From: Siphlonurus alternatus
Taxonomy: Eukaryota > Arthropoda > Insecta > Ephemeroptera > Siphlonuridae
Length of the DNA: 64,000 nucleotides
Assembly (NCBI GenBank): GCA_949825025.1
Contig: OX463787.1
Coordinates: forward strand, 19,563,482 to 19,627,481
Reading direction: 5' to 3'
Below, in pieces: positions 1 through 11,783 of the stretch. The first letter of the stretch is position 1. Every line of letters begins with the position of its first letter. The notes beneath the pieces were generated by a model, which was not told the origin of the DNA, did not search any database, and saw nothing but the letters and a program-made list of their open reading frames with translations. A program made the position numbers and the translations under genes.

Positions 1-115
1 TACTGGCAACAATTAAGTGACTGAATTTAACCTCCCGGCTCTTCGTAGACCCTACTTTTGTGGATTCCTTCCAAACCAGGGCAATCCATACCAGCATTCG
101 CTTGGTTGTTAACAT
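1..115 (-). mobile_element. SINE body fragment
   Basis: This stretch matches 6846-6975 closely (shared GTGACTGAATTTAACCTCCC and CCTACTTTTGTGG). It carries the CCAGCATTCG-type core also seen in the 5S-headed SINEs further right. It is cut by the window edge and has no 5S-like head here. Confidence 0.5.
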
Positions 116-511
116 TAAAGTAATTGTACTAATTTTAGACTAAAAATTAATTGGAAGAGGAATTTTAGAGCTTTCATGCATTTAATTGTAAGCTCTGAAC
201 CTAAAAAAAAAAAAAGATCAAACGGGTTGTCCATTGTTTCATATTTTATTTTAAATATATTGTCTGTTTACTTTAATTATAATACCAAAATACATTAATA
301 TTTCTATTGAATTTGAACTATTGTTATCTCTATAATCTGATTACCTGACCTGTAGTCTTTTTTTTAATAAATATAATAAATATATAAATTGTTAATAAAA
401 TTTAAATAATAATATATTGAATTTTTTATACAAACTTTTATCACAGTGAAGGTAATTATAAATTTCAGTAATGAAACGTGTCCAAATCATGCAGCTAGAG
501 TCAAATTTACA
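116..511. other. AT-rich, nothing recognised
   Basis: Very AT-rich sequence with A- and T-runs. I see no exon, RNA gene or repeat that recurs elsewhere in the window. Confidence 0.5.
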
Positions 512-706
512 TACCATTCTCTCCGGAAGTAGCAGGAAGTGTAAGGTTTCTGATTTTTGTATTCGTATTTCTATTTCAGCGTTAACAATTTCACACAAAC
601 ATGGCTCCGTATTTCTACTTTAAATCACTATGTAAAATTTCAAAATTGAAATGCAAACAAAAGAGCTGCAAACTTCACACTTTCGGCTACTTTCGGACGG
701 AATATA
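512..706. mobile_element. MITE family M, copy 1
   Basis: The ends form an inverted repeat around CTCCGGAAGTAGCAGGAAGTG (left) and CACTTTCGGCTACTTTCGG (right). The same ~190-bp palindromic unit recurs near 5148, 9046 and 17204. There is no coding capacity. Confidence 0.6.
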
Positions 707-737
707 AAATTAATTTGAATGTGTTTAAAATATAACG

Positions 738-2447
738 CTACCCATGTAACAAGGATATGTTGCAACAACGGATTTAATCCATCTTCGGATCCGTTTTATA
801 TCGGTGGTCAAAATACGGTTTCAAGAGGTTTCCTAGGACCGGTATGTTTCCGTTGCGGAAACGTCGTGCAAAACAGCCAATAAAAACCTGTTCTGTAACC
901 AAATTAATTACGGGGGGGGGGGGGGATTTTTTTTTTTTTGCCGCCAAAAATATTTTCTTGAATATTCGGCTCGTTTAGCTCGTCGTTTGTTTATATTAAT
1001 TGAAAATTATTATTTTAAATAAAAATTTGCATATATAAAAATTATAAACGCCCTACAACTAATCTTTTTTTAAGCAATGGAGGCAAATGACTTTCTGCAA
1101 GTAATAAGTAAATTCTAGTTACTCACCGAAAATTGTTTCTGCTGTGCTATTAAAAATATTACACAAACACGTCATGTCAGTAATCACTTTAAAAATTACA
1201 ACAATATTGCACTCTATATGAAATGCATACACTGCAATATTATAATTCCTTTATAAAATGAATTATAAAACGGGAGTTTCTTAACTTTTGAACACCGGCG
1301 GTACATAATAATAATTTAATACAGTTAAATTGGCATTCTACGCACACCATACATAGATCTATAGTTTCAATTAATTGTACTTCAGGTAAATTTAAGTTAA
1401 ATTTACTATATTACATATCACTTTGTGGCCACTGTAAAAGGTATATATTTAAACTAAAAATTAAATTAATGAGTACTGAAGTACAGTAAATATTAACACT
1501 TTCAATTAAACAAAATTCCCAATGCACTGTTCACACGTCCTATCTCTATAAAAAACATCGCGGACTAGAGGAAGTAAGGAGACTTTAGGCGTCACATCTC
1601 GCCAAACAGCAGTTATTCAGAAACAATTGATCCCTTTCTTCCAATCAGATCGCGAGATGAATTCGTCATCATTGCCGGTTGTTAAATTTTAAATTAAATT
1701 TCGTTAAAACACATTAAATTTAATGTCTCCTCGCCGCGCCAGCTCCGGCGTCTTTTCTCACGCCCACACATGATGCTGCTTGGCCGGTCGGCTGGATTGG
1801 CGCGATATCTTTTTTTTTTACCGTCTCTTTTCTCGACTTTCAATATTTTTTCTCATTACATAAAATAATAATTTTTTTCCCTGAATTTTACTGTGAAATA
1901 AGTTTGTAATAATAATATTATTTTGAAGAATCTTTTATTAGAGATATATATTTACAGTCTATATTTTTCTTAACTCAATAAAATTATGGAAAATTAATGT
2001 GGTAATTTTTTTAAATTTTTTTATATATTTTCACGTTATCCTAATTATTAACTTAAAAAAACAAGTTAATTACTATATCCGACGTTATTATTTATTTACA
2101 TTATTTTGACTATAGTGGCGTGTTAAAAAAACTCATTGTCCGGAGATAAAAACGATTGAAAAAGGTATAAATATAGTTATTTTCGGAACGGTTTTATATC
2201 GCATGAAAAACATATTTTCGATGTATGTCATTCATAAAAATAATATTCAAAGAATTTAAAAATAATTGGGTAAAATATTTAATAAAATCATTTTAGACCT
2301 GTCTTGATATTTATTTATCACATTTAAGCATAATTTTAGGAAACATTAATAAAAGGTTATATAAACGTTCTATATGCAACGCAAAATTTTTAAAACCAAA
2401 ACATCCAAAAAGTGACGTTGATTTTCCGTTATATGTTACATGGGTAG
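738..2447. mobile_element. 1.7-kb element with short TIRs
   Basis: The left end CTACCCATGTAACA (738-751) is repeated inverted at 2434-2447 (TGTTACATGGGTAG), a perfect 14-bp match. The interior is AT-rich with a G-run then T-run at 912-939. A GC-richer CpG-containing block at about 1545-1800 includes a TATA-like CTATAAAA near 1547. No transposase ORF is visible. No clear target duplication was found, so the superfamily is unknown. The two TIRs could be coincidental borders of a composite. Confidence 0.45.
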
Positions 2448-2452
2448 TATAT

Positions 2453-2720
2453 CCTAGTTGAAAAATAACGTCTTCAACTCTTCTTTTACATGATTAAACC
2501 AAATATTTTTACTTCTAAATCACATCTTATTTCCTTTTCACTCAAAGTGAGGATGAAATGAAGAAAATATTTCTAACATTTTATGTTCAAGAAGAGGAAA
2601 GAAGACAACATAATCTTGTCTTTTCCCCTCTTTTGTCCTCCAAAATGGTGCAAAATAAGAGGAGAAAAGACGAGAGGAGAGTTTAATAGCGAAGAATGAT
2701 GAAATTTACTTCAACTCGGG
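2453..2720 (+). mobile_element. MITE family A, copy 1
   Basis: A ~270-bp repeat starts CCTAGTTGAAAAATA and ends TTCAACTCGGG, followed by TA. The interior has mirrored purine/pyrimidine tracts (AAGAGGAAA... and ...TTTTCCCCTC). At least ten related copies lie in the window in both orientations. Confidence 0.75.
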
Positions 2721-2879
2721 TAACTTTTGGCTTGCCTGCAGGCAGGGGACATTTTTTTTACAAGGCGAAGGTCGTTCGTTAACCTTAAGAAGTCGTTTAG
2801 ATGTTTATCTCAACGCATGTAACAGAATGGAAAAAAAAATAGTATTAAATTTTCTTTTAAAATAAATGATCATTTAGGA

Positions 2880-3215
2880 TAAATCTCAGTATATTGATAT
2901 CTCGTAATCGTACCGCCTGAATGCAACAAGACTTGCAGGGGACTTAGAACTCACCATCAATAGGTGGCATACAAATTCAGAAGCGAATCTGTCTTTATCA
3001 GTTTTGTGAAAACTGAGGTAGAAGTATAACATGGACCTTATGGACGGAAACCGGAAATGGAGCTGTTGTAAGAAAAATGCAAGACTGAATTTGCTCAAAC
3101 CATAAGCAATTAAGTTTTAGAACATTATCGATTTTTTAAAATTTATTTCATTCCATTCGTTTGCAGGGAAATATTCTTTTACTCCAGCAGTAACTGAGAT
3201 TAATTAATCATTAAT
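2880..3215 (+). repeat. Dispersed repeat J, copy 1
   Basis: Shares long stretches with 15129-15311 and 29310-29605, including ACCGGAAATGGAGCTGTTG and CGTTTGCAGGGAAATATTC. The function and class are unknown, and there is no ORF of note. Confidence 0.6.
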
Positions 3216-3750
3216 TTGCATTTCCGAAGCAAGGAAGACAAGTAAATTTTTGTTTTAATTTAATATTTTAATTTACTTTAATTGTCTTAGAAATTATTAA
3301 GAATAATATGAAAAATATACAGTATATTTTATATTTGTCATTATCTGATGTAAATTAAACAATGAATTTATAAAATATAAATATAAAATATATAGTATTG
3401 TATGATTTGAAATAAAGAACATTTTTTATTTAAATAAAATAAAGATTATCATATTTAAGTTCCCCACTTCAGTGCGCTTTAAACAAATTTGAATACAAAT
3501 TAACGGAATTACTCTATAGAAACAGTTTTAATGTATTGTAGTCTTAATATATATACAGTATAGCTGTTATCTAAAAATGTAATTATTTTGTTTTAAATTA
3601 CATTTATATAATATTTATTGAATTTTGAATTGTAAAAAAAAAAAAAATAAAAATTAGGGTGAAATTATATTTCTAATAAATAATTTCATTATTGGTTGTT
3701 TCTTTTATGCTTCTACTGTTTTACACTGAACTGTAGTAATAATAATAATG
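3216..3750. other. AT-rich, nothing recognised
   Basis: AT-rich sequence with an A-run near 3637. There are no convincing exons and no repeated blocks. Confidence 0.5.
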
Positions 3751-4060
3751 TTAAGGTAGAGATAACGTCGATCAGCTGTTTTTTTTAGCTCCATTTGATT
3801 CAAAACAATTTAAAGAGATGATTATCTTTAATTAATTTTTAGTTTGTCTCTCCATGGGAAAGCCCTTATCCTGAAAAGTAAATAAAGTAATTAAAAAAAA
3901 TATCGACTCGCTAAATTGATTTGAATTTTTTGCTGTAGCTGTTAGGCACTATAATTTATGCCCCTGAAAAAAATTCAGAACTTTTGTGAATTTCCTAAGG
4001 TTTACATGTTAATCAAATGGAGGTAAAAAGAAAAGTTGATCGACATTATCTCTACCTTAA
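3751..4060. mobile_element. TTAA-flanked foldback MITE (E/F type), copy 1
   Basis: The left end TTAAGGTAGAGATAACGTCG is mirrored at the right end by CGACATTATCTCTACCTTAA. The TTAA at each edge is what piggyBac-type integration leaves. The inner part shares CATTTGATT and ACATGTTAATCAAATGG with the F copies at 32, 46.6 and 62.5 kb. Confidence 0.65.
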
Positions 4061-4129
4061 TAAGGATTTTTTTAATTATTTTTTTTTCAAGACAACATTA
4101 TTCAATGAATGTATAATAAACACTATATA

Positions 4130-4640
4130 GTCACCTTACAACATTTCCCATTTGCAGCCTTATTTATTAATGTGCCCTGTATTATTCTTACGGGGCACTT
4201 TGATTAACAAGAGATAAGTTTATCAAAACAACAATTAGGCGCTTGCGTGTGACGTCAGTGTGACCTTGGATCGGGAGTTTCATCAGTCGTCCGCCAGTCG
4301 TCGATGGTGGCCTGGTGGAACTCCGCAATGTATTAGCATATAGAAGAAAATATTAAAAAATATATTTAAAAATATATAAAGAAAAGATTCTGAATTCTGA
4401 GGTGAGCAAAAGTTTGAAAATTTTATTTTTAACATTTTGTTCACCTCACATTTTTTATTTTCATTTTAAATAATTTATAATGTATTTTTTTAATCTTTTG
4501 CCTGCATGCAGAGTTCTCTACCACTCCACCGGCACGGCAAGCTGCGCGCGCATGTTTTCACTCAGCCCCTGTAAAGTAGACTGATTGCGTTGCTCATGCA
4601 ACAGCCTTATAAGTCTTATAACAGTAAATTAGTAAAATTA
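4130..4640. other. GC-richer block, unclassified
   Basis: 4130-4205 resembles pieces of the 40035-40325 foldback (TTATTCTTACGGGGCA versus TTATTCTTACGGAGCA). The GC-richer DNA at 4238-4330 contains TGACGTCA and a TCAGT initiator-like motif, so it could be a first exon or promoter, but I cannot show one. 4335-4500 is AT-rich. Confidence 0.3.
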
Positions 4641-4644
4641 CCTT

Positions 4645-4875
4645 AAGGTGGATTCACATGGCGATTTTTATCATGCGACGCGAAACAAATAATGCGCACT
4701 TGCTGTAACATCCATTGGCGGCCATATTTGGCAATTAAAAAAAAAAGAGCATCGTAATTTAACGTGAGCTCTATATTCGCCGCCACAATGGCGAATTTTC
4801 TTCCACATAGGATTTCACAGCTAGTGTGACAAAATTGCGTCTCATCGCCGTAGTCGCCATCTGAATCCACATTTA
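4645..4875. mobile_element. MITE family G, copy 1
   Basis: A foldback unit with GGTGGATTCACATGGCG at the left and the inverse near GATGGCGACTACGG...GATTCACAT at the right. The core contains TTGGCGGCCATATTTGGC. Related copies lie at 28.2, 29.6, 31.3, 34.1, 36.9 and 42.7-43.0 kb. A translated frame here is an accident of the repeat. Confidence 0.7.
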
Positions 4876-5147
4876 CGTGATCAATCGTCTGGTAGTAGCA
4901 AGTTCAAGAACATGGAAGAAACAAGTTATAACACCACGTGACTTTTATCCTGTTATATTGAATAGGTCAGTCGAGTATAGCAAGCAATAAAGTTATATAA
5001 TGGCTATTTGCAAGTACAGCAGATAAACTGAAACAAAAATGATCAAGTGTATTATAACCACGCTACCTAAAATTCATGTCCCATCTTCTATATAGTTATC
5101 ACAGCGTTCTGTGCTTGTATAACATGCTACTGACAATTTAATTTAAT

Positions 5148-5332
5148 ATTTCCTCCGGAAGTAGCCGGAAGTGTGTATTTTGCAGCTCTTCTGTTTATAA
5201 TTCAGTTTTGAAACTTAACTTATAGTGGTTTGAATTAACAGAACTTGCCAATATTTAGGATTTTAACGATGAAATATGAATAGGAAGACCAGAAACCTTA
5301 CACTTCCGGCTAATTCCGGAGGGAATATAATA
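5148..5332. mobile_element. MITE family M, copy 2
   Basis: The cleanest copy of this family. CCTCCGGAAGTAGCCGGAAG at the left is inverted as CACTTCCGGCTAATTCCGG at the right, with a ~100-bp spacer. It directly adjoins the GACA microsatellite. Confidence 0.7.
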
Positions 5333-5357
5333 TAAATTTACTGTATATATACCAGCC

Positions 5358-5652
<295 letters not shown>

Positions 5653-5709
5653 CACTAGCAGGCTTTGGACATCACTTTTTTTATCACACTACAATTAGGT
5701 GCTTCTAAT

Positions 5710-6060
5710 TACTAATTACTTACTAACAATAAGTTTGAAACCCCGAAACTTCCGAAACCCTAACTTGAGCGTTTTGTGGGCTCTTCCAGAACGGAGGTGG
5801 CCACGGCTTTGCAATCAATCCCGGCATTTGTCTGCGATTGAGGGAAACGTGGAAATCTCAGTCAGGAAGGACGCTAAAGCTTTTGTCAATAAACCGGAAG
5901 TGCAATGGTAAAAAGCCAGGGGAACGACCACACTTGGTGGAAAAGCGCAACGATTACCCATGGGTGAAAACGTGTTTTTTTTTTTAAATGGTCACCCGTC
6001 CAACTACTAACCACGCTCGGCGTTGCTTGACTTCGGTGATCTGACGCAACATGGTCAACA
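5710..6060 (-). mobile_element. 5S-headed SINE, copy 1
   Basis: Read on the - strand, the head at about 6060-5990 contains a 5S-rRNA-like internal promoter region (GATCACCGAAGTCAAGCAAC, then GGTTAGTAGTTGGACGGGTG). The body carries the conserved SINE core (CCCGGCATTTG and GAAACGTGGAAATCTCAGTC on +). No protein is encoded. It lies head-to-head with the next SINE. Confidence 0.7.
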
Positions 6061-6117
6061 TTACATGTTATTTTAATAAATGCAGCCTCCAAAATCATAC
6101 GCCGTGCGTGATAATTG

Positions 6118-6500
6118 AGCGTGACACAGTACATTGACCGGTTCTTGTTAGATCACCGAAGTGAAGCAACGTCGAGTGTGGTTAGTACTTAAATGGGTGA
6201 CCATTACAAGTAAATAATACGTTGCTCCCTCCCTTGGGTAAATTCATCTCGCTTTCCACCCAGTGCAGTGATGCACTTGTGTGTGGTTCCCCAGGCTTTG
6301 GACATCACTTTGGTCCATTGATAAAAAGTAGAGGTGTCCGTCCTTACTAAGGTTTTCCACGGTTCCCTCAGCCTCATCTTAACGAATGCTGGGACGCGTA
6401 ACAAGTCATGGCCACCATTCTTTCCCTACTTTATCCCTACCAATTACCCCGCCGCGAGCTCTAAGGACGGTGTAGTGTATCCTATTCCGCCGTTACCTGA
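6118..6500 (+). mobile_element. 5S-headed SINE, copy 2
   Basis: It starts GAGCGTGACACAGTACATTG, then GATCACCGAAGTGAAGCAAC and GGTTAGTACTTAAATGGGTG. These closely match the arthropod 5S rRNA segment that spans its internal A box/IE/C box. The body has the shared SINE core and is followed by a weak tail. It is probably RNA polymerase III-derived (SINE3-type), inferred from the head sequence. Confidence 0.75.
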
Positions 6501-6844
6501 AAGATTTTTAAATACAAAATTTACCTCAAGCCTACAAAAATGAGGTGAGGTAAGTTGTTATCCTACTCACTGGGTCTACGGCGCACATGCCGCGGTGCTT
6601 CGTAAGTTCAATTGCGGACACGTTTTTTTCTTCGAGACTTAAACTTGACTGATTCGATCGCTCTCAATATATGCAATGGAATGTGACAAAGTTAATGCTA
6701 CAGAAAATTTCTCTCCATTATTAGCTTTCCATTAATATCGGAATCAATATATTTGTACTGTTATTTATAAGTTTTTAAATAAATATTATATTTAACTCTT
6801 GGAACGTTATTATTTTGCTTCATTTAAACCCTATAAGCTGTTAT
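6501..6844. other. Nothing recognised
   Basis: Moderately AT-rich sequence without open frames, splice-bounded blocks or repeats that I can match elsewhere in the window. Confidence 0.4.
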
Positions 6845-7012
6845 AGGGTACTGGCCACAATTCAGTGACTGAATTTAACCTCCCGGCTCTCCGTAGACCC
6901 TACTTTTGTGGGTCCCTTCCAAACCGGGGCGTCCATGGCCTAAGCAATCCATCCCAGCATTTGCCTGGTTGTGACTGAGGAAGCCATGGAAACCTCAGTC
7001 AGTATGGTCGGC
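6845..7012 (-). mobile_element. SINE body fragment
   Basis: Near-copy of positions 1-115, extended here to include the core CCCAGCATTTGCCTGGTTG and GGAAACCTCAGTCAG. No 5S head and no tail were found. Confidence 0.55.
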
Positions 7013-7999
7013 AATTGATGAAGGATCTCTTTTTGGATTTTATAAAAAACCTGTATGTATTGAGCATTGAATTTTTTTACTTATCTTCATATAAATATAC
7101 AAATGGAGAGTTTAATAAAAATATTTATTTCCTTAATTTCCCACATGTTACATTTATGGTATAATAATAGACCACAGCAGTAACTGAGATTAATCGTCAA
7201 TAAGAATAATATAACTAAATGTTGATCAAATTTAGATTGTGTACAAAATAAGAAAAAGGATATTATTAACATTTTATTCTGATTGATTTTATTCTTATTT
7301 ACATAACTAAATAATGGAAAGTAATTTGAAAAGAAATTAATTAAATTTTAATAAATTTAATTAAGATAAAATGTAATGATATAGGATCATGGTGACCTCT
7401 AGTGGCAAATGTGTAAATTTCTTGAACACATCTTGTTTATTCAAATCAGTTCAAGCATGAATTGTTAGTAAAAATTATATTGTACAATTAATAGAGTACA
7501 TAAAGAACCAAGAGATGGCACTGATGGCTGTAATTTTGACTGATTCTGCCGAGGATACGGCAATATCTACAACACTGGGAGAATCACAAAAAACAACTAA
7601 ATTTATATATGAAATACATCACTTACAAAGTTAAAAAAAAATTTTTTTTTTTATATTTGTCTGAAAGTATTTGACAACTAATTATGGTGTTGTCATTTCT
7701 ATAAAGTTATGCTGTGGATGATGACAGAGCATTTACATGATTTTAAAATGTTAAAACAGCCAATCTGTACTCGCTAGGCGCACGTAGTTCCAGCTGTTAC
7801 CACCAGGTTCACACTAATTTTATGACGCTAATATGACATTTAAAATTTAAAAAATGTAAGATTACTTGAGGAAAAAACTGGAAGTGGAAGAATTTTGTCT
7901 GAACTATGGACACGGAATATCTGCTGATTCTCACTAATTAAATTAACGTACAGTATATACTCTATCTAAAAAGTTAAAGCTTTAAAATTGAACTACTCA

Positions 8000-8345
8000 T
8001 ATCAAATAAAGTATCGGTTTCATTTTTGTTTATTACAGAAATGGATAGAGCGTGCAAAGTTATGCTACCCTGATTTTATTCAGATTTTTTAGAGTCCAGG
8101 AAGTAATTCTTAAAAAATTATTGAAAGTAATTTTTGTGACGTCATGAGGCGCCTCTCTTTAAGAAAAAGATAGGACTTTGCCGCCGCGTGACATCAATGA
8201 CATTTGATAATTTTTTTTAAAAATACTTCCAGGGCTGTAAAAAATATAAAAAAAAACAGTACAGCATAACTTTGCACCCTCTATCCAATTCTTCAATATT
8301 AAAAAAAAAATAAGGTCGAGACACTCCATTATAAGACACTCCATT
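8000..8345. mobile_element. MITE family C, copy 1
   Basis: The left arm ACAGAAATGGATAGAGCGTG and the right arm ACCCTCTATCCAATTCTTCA are inverted. Near-symmetrical interior arms contain GTGACGTCATGAGGCG. It is carried inside duplication copy 1. Confidence 0.7.
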
Positions 8346-9045
8346 AATCTTCGTGCTATACTTTTGATGTTGATCTACAGTTAATTTAAAGTGTTTTTTC
8401 TTTATAGTAAAATATTATATAAAATAAATGTTGATCGTTTCTGAACATCATTGAAAAGAATAAAGGAACATCGACAAATAATCTCGATAATATTTCTTTA
8501 TGAATTATTTATAAACTATTATTTGTTTGAATCATAATATATAATAATGTAAAATAATGTTATTCTAGTTTTCTCAGTACAAATAGGTCAATGAACTATG
8601 ATAAAAGTTTTTGATATCAATATGACATCGTATGATAAGAAATTTATTTACAGCCGTTCAATGAACGTTCGTATAAATACGAGGCTGTGTGTGTGATCCG
8701 CCATTCTGTTTTTTTAAGTTTGAAAATTTGTCCAAAGGTCACGTGTGATAAGGAAATTTGTTACAAAATTTCACAAACAGAAAGTTAATTGGACCAAAAT
8801 GTAAAATACTGTACTGACGTCCGGGACCAAAAAAATGTATATTTGCTTACATCGGCAACAATGTGTATTATATAGAAGTGGATTGGTCAAAGGTCGTTCG
8901 ATATTGCCTTCTCTTATCACTCATACCTTGATGCCAAACGTCTTTTATGACGTCACTCATAAAGTCTGTGTATATGCATTTTTGTGGTTTTGTCGGAACA
9001 TGAAACTGTAAATTCTATCAAACAATACACTCAAATAAATTTAAA

Positions 9046-9223
9046 ATTCCCGCCGAAAGTAGCCGTAAGTGAAAGGTTTCTGTCCTTCCTCTTTTTATTT
9101 GTAGTTTGAAATTTTACAGAGAGCTTTGCAATATGTGGACTGACTTGTTTGCAAAAGTACAAAAATCGGACATGAACAGGAAGATCAAAACTACACACTT
9201 CCGGCTATTTCCGGTTGGAATTT
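9046..9223. mobile_element. MITE family M, copy 3
   Basis: CGCCGAAAGTAGCCGTAAGTG on the left pairs with CACTTCCGGCTATTTCCGG on the right, within duplication copy 1. Its partner in copy 2 is at 17204-17381. Confidence 0.65.
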
Positions 9224-9407
9224 CAAGAAAATTTGACTATACACAGGTAAATTATTGTTTAAATTTTAATTGCTTCATTTTCTTAACTATATTTAAATTT
9301 GAGATTCGCTAGCCCCTACCTGTATAGGCAACTTATTCTGCAAAGCATACGATTATCACCTCTCACATAAATTATAATAAAAAATTAAAATAAACAACTG
9401 CAATCAT

Positions 9408-9480
9408 GGGATCACCGAAGTCAAGCAAATTCAAGATGGGTGACCACTTTTAGTAAAAATTACGGTACTACCTTCTTGTC
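9408..9480 (+). mobile_element. Degraded 5S-like SINE head
   Basis: GGGATCACCGAAGTCAAGCA followed by AGATGGGTGACCACTTTTAG matches the head of the 5S-headed SINEs with an internal deletion. The same fragment is at 17930-18000 in duplication copy 2. Confidence 0.5.
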
Positions 9481-9572
9481 AATTTACCTTTTTTTTTATT
9501 ATATTCTTTATATTACAAAAAAGTAAACAATTATTAATTTGATTGCTAAAACATGAAAACTGCAATTCATTA

Positions 9573-9840
9573 CACCCGAGTCGAAATATATTTCATATTT
9601 TCTTCACTCTTAAACTCTCCTCTCATATTTTTTTCTCTTATTTTGCACCGTTTTAGAGGAAAAAAGAGGGAAAAGATGAGATTACGTATTTTTTCCTCTT
9701 CATGAGAATAAAATATTAGAAACGTTATCTTCATTTCATCCTCACTTTGAGCGTAGAGGAAATAAGATGTGTCTTAGAGGTAAAAAGATTAGGATTAGAC
9801 GTGTAAAGGATGAGTTGAAGACGTAATTTTTCAAATAGGG
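9573..9840 (-). mobile_element. MITE family A, copy 2
   Basis: Inverted copy: starts CACCCGAGTCGAAATATA and ends near TTTTTCAAATAGGG. It forms an inverted pair with the direct copy at 10217, flanking the GC-richer block at 9955-10160. Confidence 0.7.
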
Positions 9841-9954
9841 AATTTTAAATAAATAACTGAAATAGTTATTATGACACCACGTGATAATATTTAACCAATC
9901 AGAACGTTTGAAAATTTTTCATGTACTTAAATTATTACTACAACTTAAATACTC

Positions 9955-10160
9955 AATATAGAAGAGGTTTTAGTTACGTAACCTTTCACCGCAAGCAAGC
10001 AAGCAGACAGGTAAGCAAGCGCGCAACGAGAGAGTGAGGCAGGAAGCCGACAAGAGCATGCGAGTCAAACTTGTCAACGACCGCTCAGTTCTTGTGTCAC
10101 AGTGGACGAGAGAGGAGGTCGTGCGGAGGAATGTCGTAAATCATCGTAAATGTAAGTTAT
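9955..10160 (+). other. GC-rich candidate promoter/first exon, copy 1
   Basis: A GC-rich block stands out from its AT-rich surroundings. Upstream are ACCAATCAGAACG (a CCAAT-box match, from 9894) and AT-rich DNA. Inside are two good splice donors, AGACAG|GTAAGC at about 10010 and CGTAAAT|GTAAGTT at about 10150. One frame stays open from about 9978 to the second donor, with an internal ATG, but no protein family is recognisable. The block recurs at 18481 and 63424. It could equally be a piece of an unknown repeat. Confidence 0.35.
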
Positions 10161-10216
10161 GTTGTGTTAAACATTATTTTAATTAACATTCTGTGCGTAA
10201 TAACTATATAAACGTA

Positions 10217-10473
10217 CCCTAGTTGAAAAATTTCGTCTTTAACTCATCCTTTACACGTCTAAACCTAATCTTTTTACATCTAAATCACATCTTATTTCCT
10301 CTTCGCTCAAAGTGAGGATGAAATGAAGATTACATTTCTAACATTTTATGTTCAAGAAGAGGAAAAAAGACGTAATCTCGTCTTTTTCACCTCTTTTTTC
10401 CACTAATATGGTGCAAAAGAAGAGGAGAAAAGGCGAGAGAAGAGCAAGAAAACTAAATTTATTTCAACTCGGG
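10217..10473 (+). mobile_element. MITE family A, copy 3
   Basis: Clean copy with TA on both sides (10215-10216 and 10474-10475), start CCCTAGTTGAAAAATT and end TTTCAACTCGGG. TA flanks fit Tc1/mariner-type integration. Confidence 0.8.
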
Positions 10474-11023
10474 TACTTTCTGAATTTTAATACTATGATT
10501 GTGAATGGAATTTCTTACTATTTGTTGTTCTTTTTATAACTGTTTAAAAAAGTATTAAGTTCCGTTAAAATATAAAATAAAAATAGTATTATGCATACAT
10601 TGTATAGCATATTTTTATTATTATTATTTTTTGTAGTCTTAATAAATCCGTTTTGTAAATTTATTATGGCCATGCATTCATATATAAAATTGCCTTTAAT
10701 TTAAGTGGATAATTAAAATTTTCACAATAATCTAATTATTAAATGAAATAAGATTTTGAACGAATTTTGGAAAATATTATTAATTAAATAAATTGTTAAA
10801 AATAGAAACAATCGATTTAGTTTTCAAGTATATTGTTCGATATTAAAATTTCTATGTTTTTATACCTTTAAACGAAATAGTAAAGAACATTATAATAATT
10901 TAATTTTGTAAACGGGAAAACATATCGTAACTTCCTGGATGTATAAAGCTACTAAATATAAGAAATTATTTTTATATTGTAAGAGAACTATGCTATTGTT
11001 AAATTTGAAATAACGGCACAACA

Positions 11024-11264
11024 ATGTGCTTACGGAGTGTCATTTTTTCACTGGCTAAATCAAAAGAGGAGGTCGAAAAATATCCCTTAGATTTTTTTGC
11101 GATTTTTTTAAGCACTGCATCATACCTAGAATGGAGATTAAAAATGTCTCTTGACCTGGAGGCTCCATCCACAATGCCTATGACGTCATTACATTCTTTG
11201 GTTCAACTATATAACACTTGTAAAAAATTATTGCATTGTTGCTTGTTTATTAAAAATAATCATT
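11024..11264 (+). mobile_element. MITE family B, left half (split copy)
   Basis: Left arm of a ~470-bp hairpin MITE (ATGTGCTTACGGAGTG start, TATGACGTCATTACATTC inside). The uninterrupted equivalent is at 19552-20015. Its right half resumes at 15004 and stops at 15128, because the 3.74-kb element is inserted at ATT. Confidence 0.75.
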
Positions 11265-11286
11265 TCGATGGTGTTCCGTCAAACCA

Positions 11287-11480
11287 ACTCGTTTTATCGC
11301 GATTTGCAAAAGCGAACAACTCGTTTTATCGCGCGCGCTCAAAAAGGACTAACTCATTTTATCTCAGCCGCTCAAAAACGATCAACTCGTTTTATCGCAC
11401 ACGCTCAAAAAGGACTAACTCATTTTATCTCGGCCGCGCAAAAATGATTAACTCGTTTTATCGCGGCTGTGCAAAAACGA
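11287..11480 (+). repeat. 33-bp minisatellite, left arm
   Basis: Six units of about 33 bp alternate AACTCGTTTTATCGCG and AACTCATTTTATCTCG types, separated by CTCAAAAAGGACT-like spacers. The period keeps one reading frame open, giving an 11-residue NSFY-containing repeat peptide that I regard as incidental. Confidence 0.85.
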
Positions 11481-11783
11481 CTAAAATGTTTTCCAAAAAG
11501 GACTATCTCGTGCAAGTATGTTACCTTGCGAACATTTATGTGTCTTTTTTAATAAAATAATGATTTGGATTTCTTAATTTTTTAATTAATAAAACAGGTC
11601 AATTTGCGCCATTTATTAGTGTAACCTGGAATTATAATATTAAAAATCAGCTGAAGAAACAGCTGTTTCCCACAATTTATTGTCAACAAAGAGATGTGGA
11701 TAGATTCGACCTACAGAGGTAAATATCATGCCAAAAATATAATTAATACATATTATAATATGTATAATTGTTATATTGTATGA

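Noticed and set aside
4643..4870. 75-codon frame on -
   Set aside because: Lies entirely in a family G MITE; the same frames recur in other copies with disruptions.
6118..6140. tRNA gene suggested by a GCGCAGTG-type A box in the SINE head family
   Set aside because: No tRNA cloverleaf or B box follows; the adjoining sequence matches 5S rRNA instead.
11024..11560. 178-codon frame with NSFY repeats
   Set aside because: It runs through the B MITE arm and the 33-bp minisatellite of the foldback element; no gene-like features.
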